This document shows positions 7,961 through 17,134 of a stretch of DNA of 64,000 nucleotides, one piece after another. Position numbers and translations under genes: made by a program. Within the stretch, counting starts at the first letter, position 1. Each line of letters opens with the position of its first letter. The notes under the pieces were generated by a model. The model was not told the DNA's origin. It did no database searches and saw only the letters and a program-made list of their open reading frames with translations. Source of the DNA: Gammaproteobacteria bacterium (GTDB lineage Bacteria; Pseudomonadota; Gammaproteobacteria; Ga0077554; Ga007554); assembly GCA_021731145.1 (NCBI GenBank), contig JAKFXX010000031.1, positions 1 to 64,000 on the forward strand, written 5' to 3'.

Positions 7961-8962
7961 TTAGACATCCAGCGGTAAATCCGCTGTCCGGCCCAGTAGC
8001 TTGTTGATCGCGGCCACGCCAAATAGCTTGAAACCACGCAGCGCCTCGGGCGGATGGCCCGCCACGCAGACTATGGGTTTGCCTTGGGCGACGCCCATGA
8101 TCAGGGGTCGTCCCGAGCGCATCGGCACGCCGTCCACCAGCAACTCCCCGAGCGCCCGCACCAGATCGGAGATAAAATCACGCCCACCCACCGCAGTGCC
8201 GCCCGAGATCACCAGCATGTCGGCATCCTTCAATGCCTGCGTGGCAGCGGCAACAAAACCATCAAAATCATCGTTCATGATACCACCAAACACTGGAACG
8301 CCACCTGCCTGGGCAATCGCCGCCGCCAGCATCACGGAATTGCTGTCGCGAATTGCGCCGGGGTGCATGGGCTCAGTATAGGGAATCACCTCATCACCGG
8401 AGGAAAACAGCGCCACCCTGGGTGCGCGCACTACGTCCACGGTGTCGATACCGAGACTGGCAACCGTCCCCAAATTCATGGGGTCAAGCACCGCTCCGGC
8501 GCTCAGCACCACTGCGCCCTTTTTGATGTCACAACCCTGATCTTCGATAAAAAAACGCGGCGGGAAAGGACGGGTAATGGTGAAGCTATCGCCCTGCCGC
8601 GTGGCCTCCCACATCCGCACCACGGAAAGCGCGCCATCGGACACAATACTGCCGGTGGATACCGCCAACGCCTGGCCCGGCGCAATCGCGGGGCAGGTGC
8701 TATCCCCCGGCTTCACCTCTCCAATGATCGAAAACGATACGGGATTGGACTCGGAGGCTTCACGGGTATCCGCCGTATTGACCACAAAACCCTCGACTAT
8801 GACACGATGATAAGGCGGGGAATCCTCTGGCGAGGCGAGATCGCTGTATAAGGTCCGTCCCAACGACTCAGAGAGCGCGCGGCGTTCCGCACCCAAGGCG
8901 CGAAATGGCACTGCGGCGGCAAAACGTTGTTGAGCCTCGATTAAGGGTGATGTGTCGGTCAT
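7961..8962 (-). CDS. Shortened MoeA/gephyrin-like molybdopterin-binding protein
   Basis: A 333-residue protein starting at MTDTSPLIEAQQRF, chosen because AAGGATC precedes this ATG; an upstream in-frame start has no such site. The first half resembles MoeA domains I-II (AVPFRALGAERRALSESLGR, SPEDSPPYHRVIVEG). The molybdopterin-binding domain follows with GAIRDSNSVML and SGGTAVGGRDF. It ends near VAGHPPEALRGFKLFG where normal MoeA has a GLPGNP motif, and it lacks the C-terminal beta-barrel domain IV (E. coli MoeA is 411 residues). Either a divergent paralogue or an enzyme with changed function. No other molybdenum-cofactor gene is nearby. Confidence 0.7.
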   Translation of the reverse strand: MTDTSPLIEAQQRFAAAVPFRALGAERRALSESLGRTLYSDLASPEDSPPYHRVIVEGFVVNTADTREASESNPVSFSIIGEVKPGDSTCPAIAPGQALAVSTGSIVSDGALSVVRMWEATRQGDSFTITRPFPPRFFIEDQGCDIKKGAVVLSAGAVLDPMNLGTVASLGIDTVDVVRAPRVALFSSGDEVIPYTEPMHPGAIRDSNSVMLAAAIAQAGGVPVFGGIMNDDFDGFVAAATQALKDADMLVISGGTAVGGRDFISDLVRALGELLVDGVPMRSGRPLIMGVAQGKPIVCVAGHPPEALRGFKLFGVAAINKLLGRTADLPLDV

Positions 8963-9093
8963 GCGTGATCCTTTTTCAATAACCCAGTGCAAAACCAAGA
9001 CAATACCGGAAAGTGCGCGGGAGTGCATCTACTTCGGGCGCTCAAAAACACATCCGTAGACTTTTTATGAACAGTTATACCACTAGCGGCAGC

Positions 9094-10776
9094 TCAGAAT
9101 TTCCCTGAACGCAGCATCGCCACCACCCACCATAAGCCGAGAAAACTCGCCACCAGGTATCCGAACAGACCCAACAACGGGACATCCCCATAATGCGGGC
9201 CAACGTCTGTGCTCATCACTATCGACGAACCCACCACAATGGAGGCGATGATCATGCTCAGGCTCAGGCGGTTGCTGGCCCGGTCCAAATGCTGCTCCAG
9301 CCCTTCCAGTTGCTCGTGGCGGAGCTTGAGTGCAAAATCGCCCCGCTGTAATTGCTGAACAGCTCTGGCCAGCGCGCGGGGGAACCCGGACACTGCCATG
9401 CGTAATGCGCTTAGGGTGCGATAGCCTTTCCCCAGAATCTCCGTCTGATTCAAATCAGGCAGTAATTGCCTCCCTATCATACGCGGCGCGTAGGCCTGCA
9501 AGGCAGCGATCATGTCAAAGCGGGGATCGAGAGCGCGCACCACCGACTCCATGGTCATCAACGCCTTTGTGACCAACAATAACTCCCTGAGCACCTGGAT
9601 ATGATGACGACCCATCAAGCGGATGAACTGATACAGGGCTTCGGAGAAGGAAACCTCTTGCGCAGCCACGGCATAATACTCGTCCAGGGATGTGCCCAGA
9701 TCCCTGGCAAAAGCGGTGCGGTCTACGTCCGATGCGCCGCCACCCATATCCAGATAGATATCCGCCATCCACTCCGCATCACGTGCGACGAGGGCGAGAA
9801 AGAGTTGCGCAAGATTGCTCCGATCCCGTTTAGTGAGGCGGCCCACGATGCCGAAGTCGTGGAAACACAGGCGCCCATCCTCCATGATAAACAGATTGCC
9901 TGGATGGGGATCGCCATGAAAAAAGCCATGTTCAAAAAACTGAACGAGATAAACACGCACAAGCAGTTCGGCCAAGCGCTGCCGTGCCAAAAGCTCTGAT
10001 GGATATTCCGCGCTGATCTTGCGCCCAATGCTCCGCGCCATGGTCAACACCCGTTTGCCGGACAGATCCCAAAACACCTCCGGCACAATCACCGAGGGTT
10101 CATCCTTGAAGTTGTCACGGAAGCGTTCCACATTGTGGCCCTCGCGGCGGAAGTCCATTTCGAGCAGGATGGTTTCCGAGAACTCTTCCACCAGGCCGAC
10201 GGGATCATAACGTCGGCTTTCGGCGACGTGCTTGTGCAGCAGCCTGGCAATGAAGAAGAGGATTTCCAGATCCGCCTGGATGACCTGCTCGATATCGGGA
10301 CGTTGCACCTTGACGATGACCGCTGCGCCATCGGGCAAGGTTGCGGTGTGTACCTGGGCGATGGAGGCCGCGGCAAGCGGTTCATCATCAAACGACGCAA
10401 AGAGCTGGGCCACGGGTTGCCCGAGCTCTTCCTCGATGATCCGCCGCGCCTGCTCCGCAGGAAACTGCGGCACGGTGTCTTGCAACTTTTGCAATTCGCG
10501 GAGCATATCATCCGGCAGCAGGTCACGCCGCACGCTGAGCATCTGCCCGAACTTGATAAACGTCGTGCCGAGCTCCTCCAGCGCCAGACGGAAGCGCTGG
10601 GCATCGCTCAATACGGCGGATACCTGCTCCACCGCGCCCTTGGGCAGATAGCCTTTCAGGCGCAGGCGCTCGACATAATGGCCCCAGCCTTTCTCCACCA
10701 TCACGTGAAGGATGCGGGCCAGCCGCCGCAAGTCACGGACGGGAAGATGCCCTGGAGTCAACTTCGGTGAGTCCAT
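9094..10776 (-). CDS. ABC1/UbiB-family atypical kinase
   Basis: A 560-residue member of the UbiB/AarF/ABC1 protein-kinase-like family, which supports ubiquinone synthesis or lipid handling at the inner membrane. The start MDSPKLTPGHLP at 10776 is taken because AAGGACGG lies just upstream; a longer frame would run into the DUF302 gene. The family-defining KxGQ block is FIKFGQMLSVRRDLLPDDM. The Ala-rich loop IAQVHTATLPDG, the HGFFHGDPHPGN catalytic loop and FHDFGIVG are all present. The C-terminus has two membrane helices (LSLSMIIASIVVGSSIVM and LLGLFGYLVASFLGLWWVV). It is not in a ubiE-ubiJ-ubiB cluster, so ubiB itself is not certain. Confidence 0.85.
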   Translation of the reverse strand: MDSPKLTPGHLPVRDLRRLARILHVMVEKGWGHYVERLRLKGYLPKGAVEQVSAVLSDAQRFRLALEELGTTFIKFGQMLSVRRDLLPDDMLRELQKLQDTVPQFPAEQARRIIEEELGQPVAQLFASFDDEPLAAASIAQVHTATLPDGAAVIVKVQRPDIEQVIQADLEILFFIARLLHKHVAESRRYDPVGLVEEFSETILLEMDFRREGHNVERFRDNFKDEPSVIVPEVFWDLSGKRVLTMARSIGRKISAEYPSELLARQRLAELLVRVYLVQFFEHGFFHGDPHPGNLFIMEDGRLCFHDFGIVGRLTKRDRSNLAQLFLALVARDAEWMADIYLDMGGGASDVDRTAFARDLGTSLDEYYAVAAQEVSFSEALYQFIRLMGRHHIQVLRELLLVTKALMTMESVVRALDPRFDMIAALQAYAPRMIGRQLLPDLNQTEILGKGYRTLSALRMAVSGFPRALARAVQQLQRGDFALKLRHEQLEGLEQHLDRASNRLSLSMIIASIVVGSSIVMSTDVGPHYGDVPLLGLFGYLVASFLGLWWVVAMLRSGKF

Positions 10777-10804
10777 CTTCGCCGTCCTTGCTGCATGTTG
10801 TTGG

Positions 10805-11203
10805 TTAAACTGCTTCCAATGCCTCTTGCAACAAGGGGCGCGCTTGCGTTGCAACGGAATCAAGCTGTGGATTTTTGATCATGTCGACCATCGGCTGTGG
10901 ATCCATGGCCGAAACATGTACCTGCCCCTGGGCATCCTGATAAACAATCACGTTACAGGGCAAGAACAGGCCGATCTCAGGCTCCGCGCTGATGGCCTGA
11001 TGGGCAAGTGGTGGATTGCAGGCCCCCAGGATCACATAAGGCGGCATGTCCGCGCCGAGTTTTTGCTTGAGCGTGGCTGCCACGTCGATGCGCGTAAGTA
11101 TACCGAAGCCCTTGCTTTTGAGGGTTTCGGTGACACGCGCCTCGGCCTCCTCCACGCTCATGTTGACGATCCGGCCAAAACCATAGGTGTGCGATTGCAG
11201 CAT
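10805..11203 (-). CDS. DUF302 domain protein
   Basis: A 132-residue soluble protein of the DUF302 family. The pattern runs VEEAEARVTETLKSKGFGIL, then DVAATLKQKLGADMPPYVIL, GACNPPLAHQAI, GLFLPCNVIVYQ and a C-terminal helix. Members are small alpha/beta proteins of unknown biochemical role. AAGGAG lies 9 bp upstream of the ATG. It is 28 bp upstream of the ABC1 kinase gene and probably in one transcript with it, which hints at a shared envelope or redox setting (inference only). Confidence 0.85.
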   Translation of the reverse strand: MLQSHTYGFGRIVNMSVEEAEARVTETLKSKGFGILTRIDVAATLKQKLGADMPPYVILGACNPPLAHQAISAEPEIGLFLPCNVIVYQDAQGQVHVSAMDPQPMVDMIKNPQLDSVATQARPLLQEALEAV

Positions 11204-11241
11204 GATGCTTTCTCCTTTCTCAATGGATGGATGTGGGCGGG

Positions 11242-13206
11242 CTAAACTTCTACTGTAGTCATGGGGGCTGCGCTCTGCGTTTCCAACTCAAAAAAGCGTT
11301 GCACATTTTCCAGTTTGCGCGTGCGTATCATCGGCGGCAGGCTGTTGATAAAGGTACGTCCATACGGTTTTGAAAACAACCGTGGGTCGCACAGCATCAT
11401 CACCCCTCTATCATTAACATCGCGGATCAACCGCCCTACCCCTTGCTTCAAGGTAATCACCGCATGGGGCAATTGATAATCCATAAAGGGATTGCCGCCT
11501 TGTGCGCGCAGGGCATCAAGCCGGGCTTGCAAGACGGGATCGCCCGGCGAGGCGAAAGGCAGTTTGTCGATGATGACGCAGGACAGCGCTGGGCCGCGCA
11601 CGTCGACACCCTCCCAGAAGCTGCTGGTGCCGAGCAGTATGGCGTTGCCCATGGCGCGAAAACGTTCCACCAGCTCGCCGCGCGGGGCGCTGCCTTGCAC
11701 GAGCAGCGGGTAGGCTACCCTACCCTGTAGCCGTTCATGTGCCTCTTGCAGGGCGCGATGGCTGGTGAACAGCAGAAAGGCGCGTCCACGACTGGCCTCC
11801 AGTACCGGCAAGGCGGCCTCCACCAGCGCTTCGATGTAGTTTGGGCTATTGGGATCAGGCATGGCAGGAGGTGCATAGAACACGGCATTACGCGAGAAAT
11901 TGAAGGGGCTGTCCCAGCACTTTGTCACGGCGTCGTGCAGGCCCAGGCGTGAGGCAAAGTGTTCGAAGCTGCCACCCACCGCTAGCGTGGCGGAAGTAAA
12001 GATCCAGGCGCACTTGCTCGCATCCGTGCGAGCGCGAAAAATTTCGGCGATATCGAGCGGAGTGCTGTTGAGGGTGAAGCTTTTAGTGAAAGTCTCAAAC
12101 CAGACGACGTGGCTTGTCCCCTTCAGGGTGTTTGCCGGGCTCGCACCAGCAAGGCTATCCAGGCGCGCCAGCAACTCGCCAGTGCGGCGCTGACAGCTCT
12201 CCAACCCCTTGCCGCGCACTGCCGCCGGTTCCAGCCGTTTTTGCAGCAATGTCAACGCATCGCGCAATTGTTGCATGGCGGTGGTTATTTCGGGGAGCGC
12301 CGCCACCTCGCGCCATGCGGTACGGCGCGTATCACGCCCCAGCGCCAGGCGCAAATCCAGCGCGGCCTTTTTCAGCGCGTCGGCTGCTTCGGGCAATTCG
12401 CTCATATCGCCCGCTTCGCGCATATGTTCCGTGATGGTATCGTCCGCCAGCTCCAGCATCTGGCGGCTGCTCAATGAGGTGCCGAAGAAATTTGACGCCA
12501 CCTCGGGAAGCTGGTGCGCTTCATCGATGATAAATGCGTTTGCGCCCGGCAACAGTTCGCCAAAGCCTTCATCCTTGAGCGCCATGTCGGCAAACAGCAG
12601 ATGATGATTGATAACCACCAGATCGGCCTCCTGTGCCGCGCGCCGCGCCTTCATGATATGGCAATCCGAATACACAGGACATTCCTGGCCCAGGCAATTA
12701 TCCGCTGTGGAGGTGACCTGAAACCACAGCGGCGAGTCCTCGGGAACATCCACCACCTCGGCGACATCACCGCTGCGGGTACGCCCCGCCCACTCTTTGA
12801 TCCGCTGCAACATCGCGCGGTTCTCGCGCGTATGGCCACGCCCGTCCAGATCGGCAAGCTCCAGGCGATGCAAACACAAGTAATTGGCGCGGCCTTTGAG
12901 CAGCGCGGCGCGCAACGGCACACCCAAGGCGTTGCGCACTACGGGCAAGTCACGGTGAAAGAGCTGGTCCTGGAGATTTTTGGTGCCGGTGGAAATAATG
13001 ACCTTTTTGCCGGACAGGATCGCGGGCACCAGATAGGCGTAGGTCTTGCCCGTGCCGGTGCCCGCTTCACTGATCAACAAGCCATAATCGTCGAACGCCT
13101 GCGCGACAGCCTCCGCCATCTCTTGCTGCGCGGCACGAGGCGCGAAACCTGAGATACGCTTTGCCAGCGGGCCATCAGGACCAAGGAGTTCAGCGGGGGA
13201 TTGCAT
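11242..13206 (-). CDS. DinG/YoaA-type iron-sulfur DNA helicase
   Basis: A 654-residue superfamily 2 XPD-like 5'-3' helicase. Walker A is SEAGTGTGKT near residues 46-55. Four cysteines that could hold the FeS cluster occur in the LCLHRLEL and CLGQECPVYSDC regions. The Walker B box reads IIDEAHQLPE (DEAH). Later motifs include FTSATLAVGGSFEHF, LLGTSSFWEGVDV and the QGVGRLIRD arginine-finger motif. Length fits YoaA/DinG. The ATG at 13206 has AGGAG 7 bp upstream. Likely role: unwinding D-loops, R-loops or stalled-fork structures. The YoaA versus DinG choice is open. Confidence 0.92.
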   Translation of the reverse strand: MQSPAELLGPDGPLAKRISGFAPRAAQQEMAEAVAQAFDDYGLLISEAGTGTGKTYAYLVPAILSGKKVIISTGTKNLQDQLFHRDLPVVRNALGVPLRAALLKGRANYLCLHRLELADLDGRGHTRENRAMLQRIKEWAGRTRSGDVAEVVDVPEDSPLWFQVTSTADNCLGQECPVYSDCHIMKARRAAQEADLVVINHHLLFADMALKDEGFGELLPGANAFIIDEAHQLPEVASNFFGTSLSSRQMLELADDTITEHMREAGDMSELPEAADALKKAALDLRLALGRDTRRTAWREVAALPEITTAMQQLRDALTLLQKRLEPAAVRGKGLESCQRRTGELLARLDSLAGASPANTLKGTSHVVWFETFTKSFTLNSTPLDIAEIFRARTDASKCAWIFTSATLAVGGSFEHFASRLGLHDAVTKCWDSPFNFSRNAVFYAPPAMPDPNSPNYIEALVEAALPVLEASRGRAFLLFTSHRALQEAHERLQGRVAYPLLVQGSAPRGELVERFRAMGNAILLGTSSFWEGVDVRGPALSCVIIDKLPFASPGDPVLQARLDALRAQGGNPFMDYQLPHAVITLKQGVGRLIRDVNDRGVMMLCDPRLFSKPYGRTFINSLPPMIRTRKLENVQRFFELETQSAAPMTTVEV

Positions 13207-13280
13207 CAAGAAACTCCTGATTTATGCATGGCGCAAGGACCAATGGCCTCAAAAAACAGGGGTGAAATAATTCAGAGCAA

Positions 13281-13311
13281 TGTTGGGTCCGCTTCGCTTG
13301 ACCCAACCTAC
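13281..13311. repeat. Solo arm of the GTAGGTTGGGT palindrome
   Basis: TGTTGGGTCCGCTTCGCTTG followed by ACCCAACCTAC is identical to the right arm of the 7854-7934 palindrome. It lies between the helicase gene and the next minus-strand gene, 11 bp from the latter's stop. No second arm is present. Confidence 0.85.
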
Positions 13312-13321
13312 ATCTTGAATT

Positions 13322-13831
13322 TTAGCGTGCTGCCTGATTGTCCCAGACTTCAACTTCTTCAGCACCGATTTCACGCGTCCACACCAACTGGCTGATGATC
13401 TTGAATTTAGCCACGGACATTGCGCCACGCTTGTTGCGTTTGCTTGCATCGGAGTCGGCGATGGCTTGCAGGATATCGTCGCGCTCCGCCTCGTAGATTT
13501 CGTAAGGCTCGAAATTCTCGTCCATCAGCACCAGCATGACGCTGTCCCACTCCTGGTCAGTTTTCATTTGCCCGATGCGCTGGCCCGCCTTGCCTTCGTC
13601 AAATATGGCGCGGCCTTTGATCTGGATGCGCTTGCCCGCACGCCTGCCGCGCCCGATGGCATCATACCCACCCGGCTTGGGATCGCACAAATCCAGCTCC
13701 AGCAGACGCGCAGCATCATGCTCGGCGATTTCGCCACTCACGCCGCCCAGCGGCCTGCCCGTCACCTTGCGATATTCAGCGGACAGGCGGCGCGCCTCTG
13801 AGATAAGTTTGTCTACCGAATAAACGGTCAT
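13322..13831 (-). CDS. Putative PD-(D/E)XK-like protein (DUF6998-like)
   Basis: A 169-residue soluble protein. The central GEIAEHDAARLLELDLC, then GGYDAIGRGRRAGKRIQIKG, reads like the core of a restriction-endonuclease-type fold: an early Glu, an Asp in GYDAI, and a Q-I-K motif. It resembles what I recall of DUF6998, but I cannot confirm the family. The C-terminal third (SVAKFKIISQLVW) is less informative. AAGGT lies about 9 bp before the start. It is single, between a helicase gene and repeat A, with no methylase partner, so a restriction role is not supported. Confidence 0.6.
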   Translation of the reverse strand: MTVYSVDKLISEARRLSAEYRKVTGRPLGGVSGEIAEHDAARLLELDLCDPKPGGYDAIGRGRRAGKRIQIKGRAIFDEGKAGQRIGQMKTDQEWDSVMLVLMDENFEPYEIYEAERDDILQAIADSDASKRNKRGAMSVAKFKIISQLVWTREIGAEEVEVWDNQAAR

Positions 13832-13847
13832 CGGTGTATACCTTAAT

Positions 13848-13952
13848 TAGGGGCCGTTAAGGAATAACCAGTGCTTTGCTGGTTAAGCCTTTACGACCCC
13901 TTATGCCGTTCCCATCATTCTAAATGTACAGATTACAATGAACGACGGCTTA
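13848..13952 (-). repeat. Palindromic repeat family A, copy 2 (uninterrupted)
   Basis: A 105-bp copy without the family B insert, starting TAGGGGCCGTTAAGG and ending ACGACGGCTTA. The hairpin arms GGGGCCGT / ACGACCCC and AACCAG / CTGGTT are present. It lies between the start of the 13322-13831 gene and the end of czcA. Compared with copy 1 it provides the empty site for the nested B element. Confidence 0.88.
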
Positions 13953-13983
13953 TTGCGGCTATTTTTTGAAATATACCACAGTA

Positions 13984-16900
13984 TCAGGGCTGTTTTTCAT
14001 CACTAAAGTAGGGGAACAGAATAGGCAAGAGCAGCAGCGTTAAAAGCGTGGCCGAAACCAATCCGCCCACGATCACCACGGCGAAGGGACGCTGGGTTTC
14101 AGAACCTATGCCGTGGGATAGCGCAGCGGGCAACAGACCAATGCCCGCCATCAGCGCCGTCATCAACACCGGACGCAGGCGGCGCACGGCACCTTCCACG
14201 GTGGCGAGCGTCACGTCTTTTCCTTCCCGGACCAGCTCTTTGATCTGCTCCACCATGATCACACCGTTTTGCACAGAAATACCCGCCAGGGCGATAAAGC
14301 CGACCGCAGCGGAAACCGACAGATGCAACCCGCTAATGCCTAACCCAGCAAGACCGCCGATCAGGGAAAAGGGCACCATGAGCAACACCAGCAGTGCATT
14401 CTTTACCGATTGAAAGGCCCAGAACAGCAGAATGAAAATAAGCAGAATGCTGACCGGAACAATGATTTCCAAACGCTTCGTGGCGCGCTGCTGATTCTCG
14501 AACTGCCCGCCCCACGTCATCTCGTAACCTGGGGGTAATTTGACTTCCTTGCGTACTTTCTCCATGGCCTCGGCCACGAAGCCGCCCTGGTCGCGCTCCA
14601 GCAGGTTAACCTTTACAGCGACGTTGCGGCCACCGTCCTCGCGGCTGATGCGGGCAGCGCCTTCGCGTATGCTGATATCGGCAAGCGTGGAGAGCGGCAA
14701 CTGGATATTGCTCCCTGGCACGCTCACCATCAGGCCGCTGATGGCTTCCACGTTGTCGCGGTAGGGTTTGTCCAGACGCAGGGTAACATCGAAGCGCCGC
14801 TCGCCATCATAGAAGCTGTTGGCTGCGCTCCCGGCCAGCGCGGTCTGAATCGCGCTGGCCGCATCGCTGATGCTGATTCCATATCGTGCCAATTGCTCAC
14901 GATTGATTTCAATATTAAGCTGGCTTAACCCTCCCACTTTGATGGCCGCAACGTCTGTCGCGCCACGAATGGCGCTTACCACGCGAGCGGTCTCCTCGGA
15001 TTTTTCTTCGAGTATCTCAAGGTCGGGGCCAAAAATTTTGATGGCGATTTCTCCCTTCACGCCACTCATTGCCTCCTCCACGCTATCCTGAATCACCTGA
15101 GAGAAGTTGGTGTGGATACCGGGGATCGTTTCCATGCGTTTGGCCATGTCCTCGATGAGATCCTCCTTGCTGTGAAAACGCCAGCCATCACGCGGCGTCA
15201 GATTAGCCATGATCTCCATATTGTTGGGACCTTTGGGGTCCGTGCCGTCATCGGGACGGCCCACATGGCTGATGACGCTGTCCACCTCTTTGTAGCTGCG
15301 AAGAATGTCGCGGATCTGCCCTTCCACGGCCTTGGTTTTATCCAGCGCCGTGGAGGGCGGCAATGTAATGGTTAGCCATATATTCCCCTCGTCGAGCTTG
15401 GGCAAAAATTCGCTGCCCAAGCGCGGCGCGAGAATCAGGCTTACCGCAAGAACCCCAACGGCAAGGCCCACCACGATCTTGCGATACTGAAACGCACGAA
15501 CAAGAAGGCACTGATAATATCCCTGCAAGGCGTGCATCCATGCGCTATGGCGTTCCGCCATGCTATCGTTCTTGAGGGTATAGCTGAGCAGCACGGGAAT
15601 CAGCGTGAGCGTCAGAAGAATCGCGCCGAGCAGTGCAAAACTCAGAGTGAAGGCCATGGGCGAGAAGATCTTTCCCTCCACGCGTTCGAAAGTGAAAATG
15701 GGAAGGAAGGCGCAGATGATGATGGCTTTGGCAAACAGCACAGGCTTTCCCACCTGAAGGGTAGTGCTCTTCAAGGCATTCCAGCGCCAGGAGACCGTGC
15801 CATGGCTGGGGTGTTCAGCCTGATCCGCCTGGGCCAGCGCCAGGCGCACCATCAGGGCCTCCACCAGCACCACGGCGCTGTCCACAATAATACCGAAGTC
15901 CACCGCCCCCAATGAAATCAGGTTGGCAGAAACCCCTTTTATGTCCATACCGATAAATGCGAACAGCAACGACAAGGGAATCACGCTTGCGACAATCAGC
16001 GCCGCCTTCCAGTTGCGCAAAAAGACAACCAGGATAACCACCACCAGCAGCGCGCCGACGATCAGATTTTCCGTGACCGTATGCACGGTATGCGCAATCA
16101 ACTGGGTGCGATCATAGATGGTGTGAAGCTTCACCCCAGGCGGCAATTTGTGCGCGTTAAGAGCACTGATTTCGTCCTTCAGGGCGGAGATGACCAGTGC
16201 CGGATTTCGGCCCTTGACCATCTGCACGATGCCTTCCACAACATCGTTCTGCTGGTTGTAAGCGACATAACCTGCGCGCGTGCGCGGGCCGATCTCCACG
16301 TCGGCCACATCATCGATAAATACTGGTGAACCGTTGATGCTTGTAATCACCACGCGGCGGATGCTATCCAGGCTGGTAAAAAGGCCGACGCCGCGCACCA
16401 CCAAGGCCTCATCACCACGGCGTATCATGCCGCCGCCGGTATTCATGCTGTTATTGGCAAGCGCCTGTGACAACTGGTCCAGGGTGAGGTTGAACTTACG
16501 CAGTTTGTAGGGATCGACGCGCACCTGATATTCCTTGATGGCGCCGCCGAAGCTCACCACATCGGCCACCCCCTGCACACTGCGCAAGGCGGGCCGGATG
16601 ATCCAATCCTGAATCGCCCGCACCTCGATCATCGGCATGTCCTTGGGCGTTTCGAGGACATAGCGATAGATCTCGCCCACGGCAGTAGTCAACGGGGCAA
16701 GGCCTGGTTGAACACCGGCAGGGAGGCTGACGTTGGCGAGTTTTTCCAGCACCTGCTGGCGGGCGAAGTAATCATCGGTCTTGTCGGCAAATGTCAGCGT
16801 AACAACCGACAGTCCAGTGATGGAAACGGAGCGCACCTGGGTAAGGCCAGGGATGCCATTCATCTCGCGCTCGATAGGCAGGGAGACGCTACGTTCCACC

Positions 16901-17079
16901 TCGGGCGGTGCCTGCCCCAGCATTTGCGTGACTATCGACACCTGTACATCCTGCACATCGGGGAATGCCTGGATGGGCAACCTTTGCACCGCCAAAACGC
17001 CCGCAATCAATATCACCACGGCGGCGCCAAGAACAAAAATCCTTTGCTTCAACGCAAAGGTAATCAACTTATCGAGCAT
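13984..17079 (-). CDS. czcA: Heavy-metal efflux RND pump (CzcA/HME family)
   Basis: A 1031-residue inner-membrane pump of a tripartite cation-export system. The transmembrane signature GAVDFGIIVDSAVVLVE (about residues 390-408) carries the two Asp and one Glu typical of divalent-cation (Co/Zn/Cd) HME pumps. Monovalent CusA-type pumps lack it. Twelve hydrophobic segments and two large periplasmic loops fit RND topology. The start MLDKLITFALKQRIFVLGAA is normal. It is the last gene of the operon czcC-czcB-czcA, 55 bp after czcB. No metal-sensing regulator is seen in the window, so control is unknown. The exact metal is inferred. Confidence 0.9.
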   Translation of the reverse strand: MLDKLITFALKQRIFVLGAAVVILIAGVLAVQRLPIQAFPDVQDVQVSIVTQMLGQAPPEVERSVSLPIEREMNGIPGLTQVRSVSITGLSVVTLTFADKTDDYFARQQVLEKLANVSLPAGVQPGLAPLTTAVGEIYRYVLETPKDMPMIEVRAIQDWIIRPALRSVQGVADVVSFGGAIKEYQVRVDPYKLRKFNLTLDQLSQALANNSMNTGGGMIRRGDEALVVRGVGLFTSLDSIRRVVITSINGSPVFIDDVADVEIGPRTRAGYVAYNQQNDVVEGIVQMVKGRNPALVISALKDEISALNAHKLPPGVKLHTIYDRTQLIAHTVHTVTENLIVGALLVVVILVVFLRNWKAALIVASVIPLSLLFAFIGMDIKGVSANLISLGAVDFGIIVDSAVVLVEALMVRLALAQADQAEHPSHGTVSWRWNALKSTTLQVGKPVLFAKAIIICAFLPIFTFERVEGKIFSPMAFTLSFALLGAILLTLTLIPVLLSYTLKNDSMAERHSAWMHALQGYYQCLLVRAFQYRKIVVGLAVGVLAVSLILAPRLGSEFLPKLDEGNIWLTITLPPSTALDKTKAVEGQIRDILRSYKEVDSVISHVGRPDDGTDPKGPNNMEIMANLTPRDGWRFHSKEDLIEDMAKRMETIPGIHTNFSQVIQDSVEEAMSGVKGEIAIKIFGPDLEILEEKSEETARVVSAIRGATDVAAIKVGGLSQLNIEINREQLARYGISISDAASAIQTALAGSAANSFYDGERRFDVTLRLDKPYRDNVEAISGLMVSVPGSNIQLPLSTLADISIREGAARISREDGGRNVAVKVNLLERDQGGFVAEAMEKVRKEVKLPPGYEMTWGGQFENQQRATKRLEIIVPVSILLIFILLFWAFQSVKNALLVLLMVPFSLIGGLAGLGISGLHLSVSAAVGFIALAGISVQNGVIMVEQIKELVREGKDVTLATVEGAVRRLRPVLMTALMAGIGLLPAALSHGIGSETQRPFAVVIVGGLVSATLLTLLLLPILFPYFSDEKQP

Positions 17080-17134
17080 GAAAGTCTAGCCTGGGTATTT
17101 CATCAGTTGAACCGCCAATTCATTTGCTTAGTCA

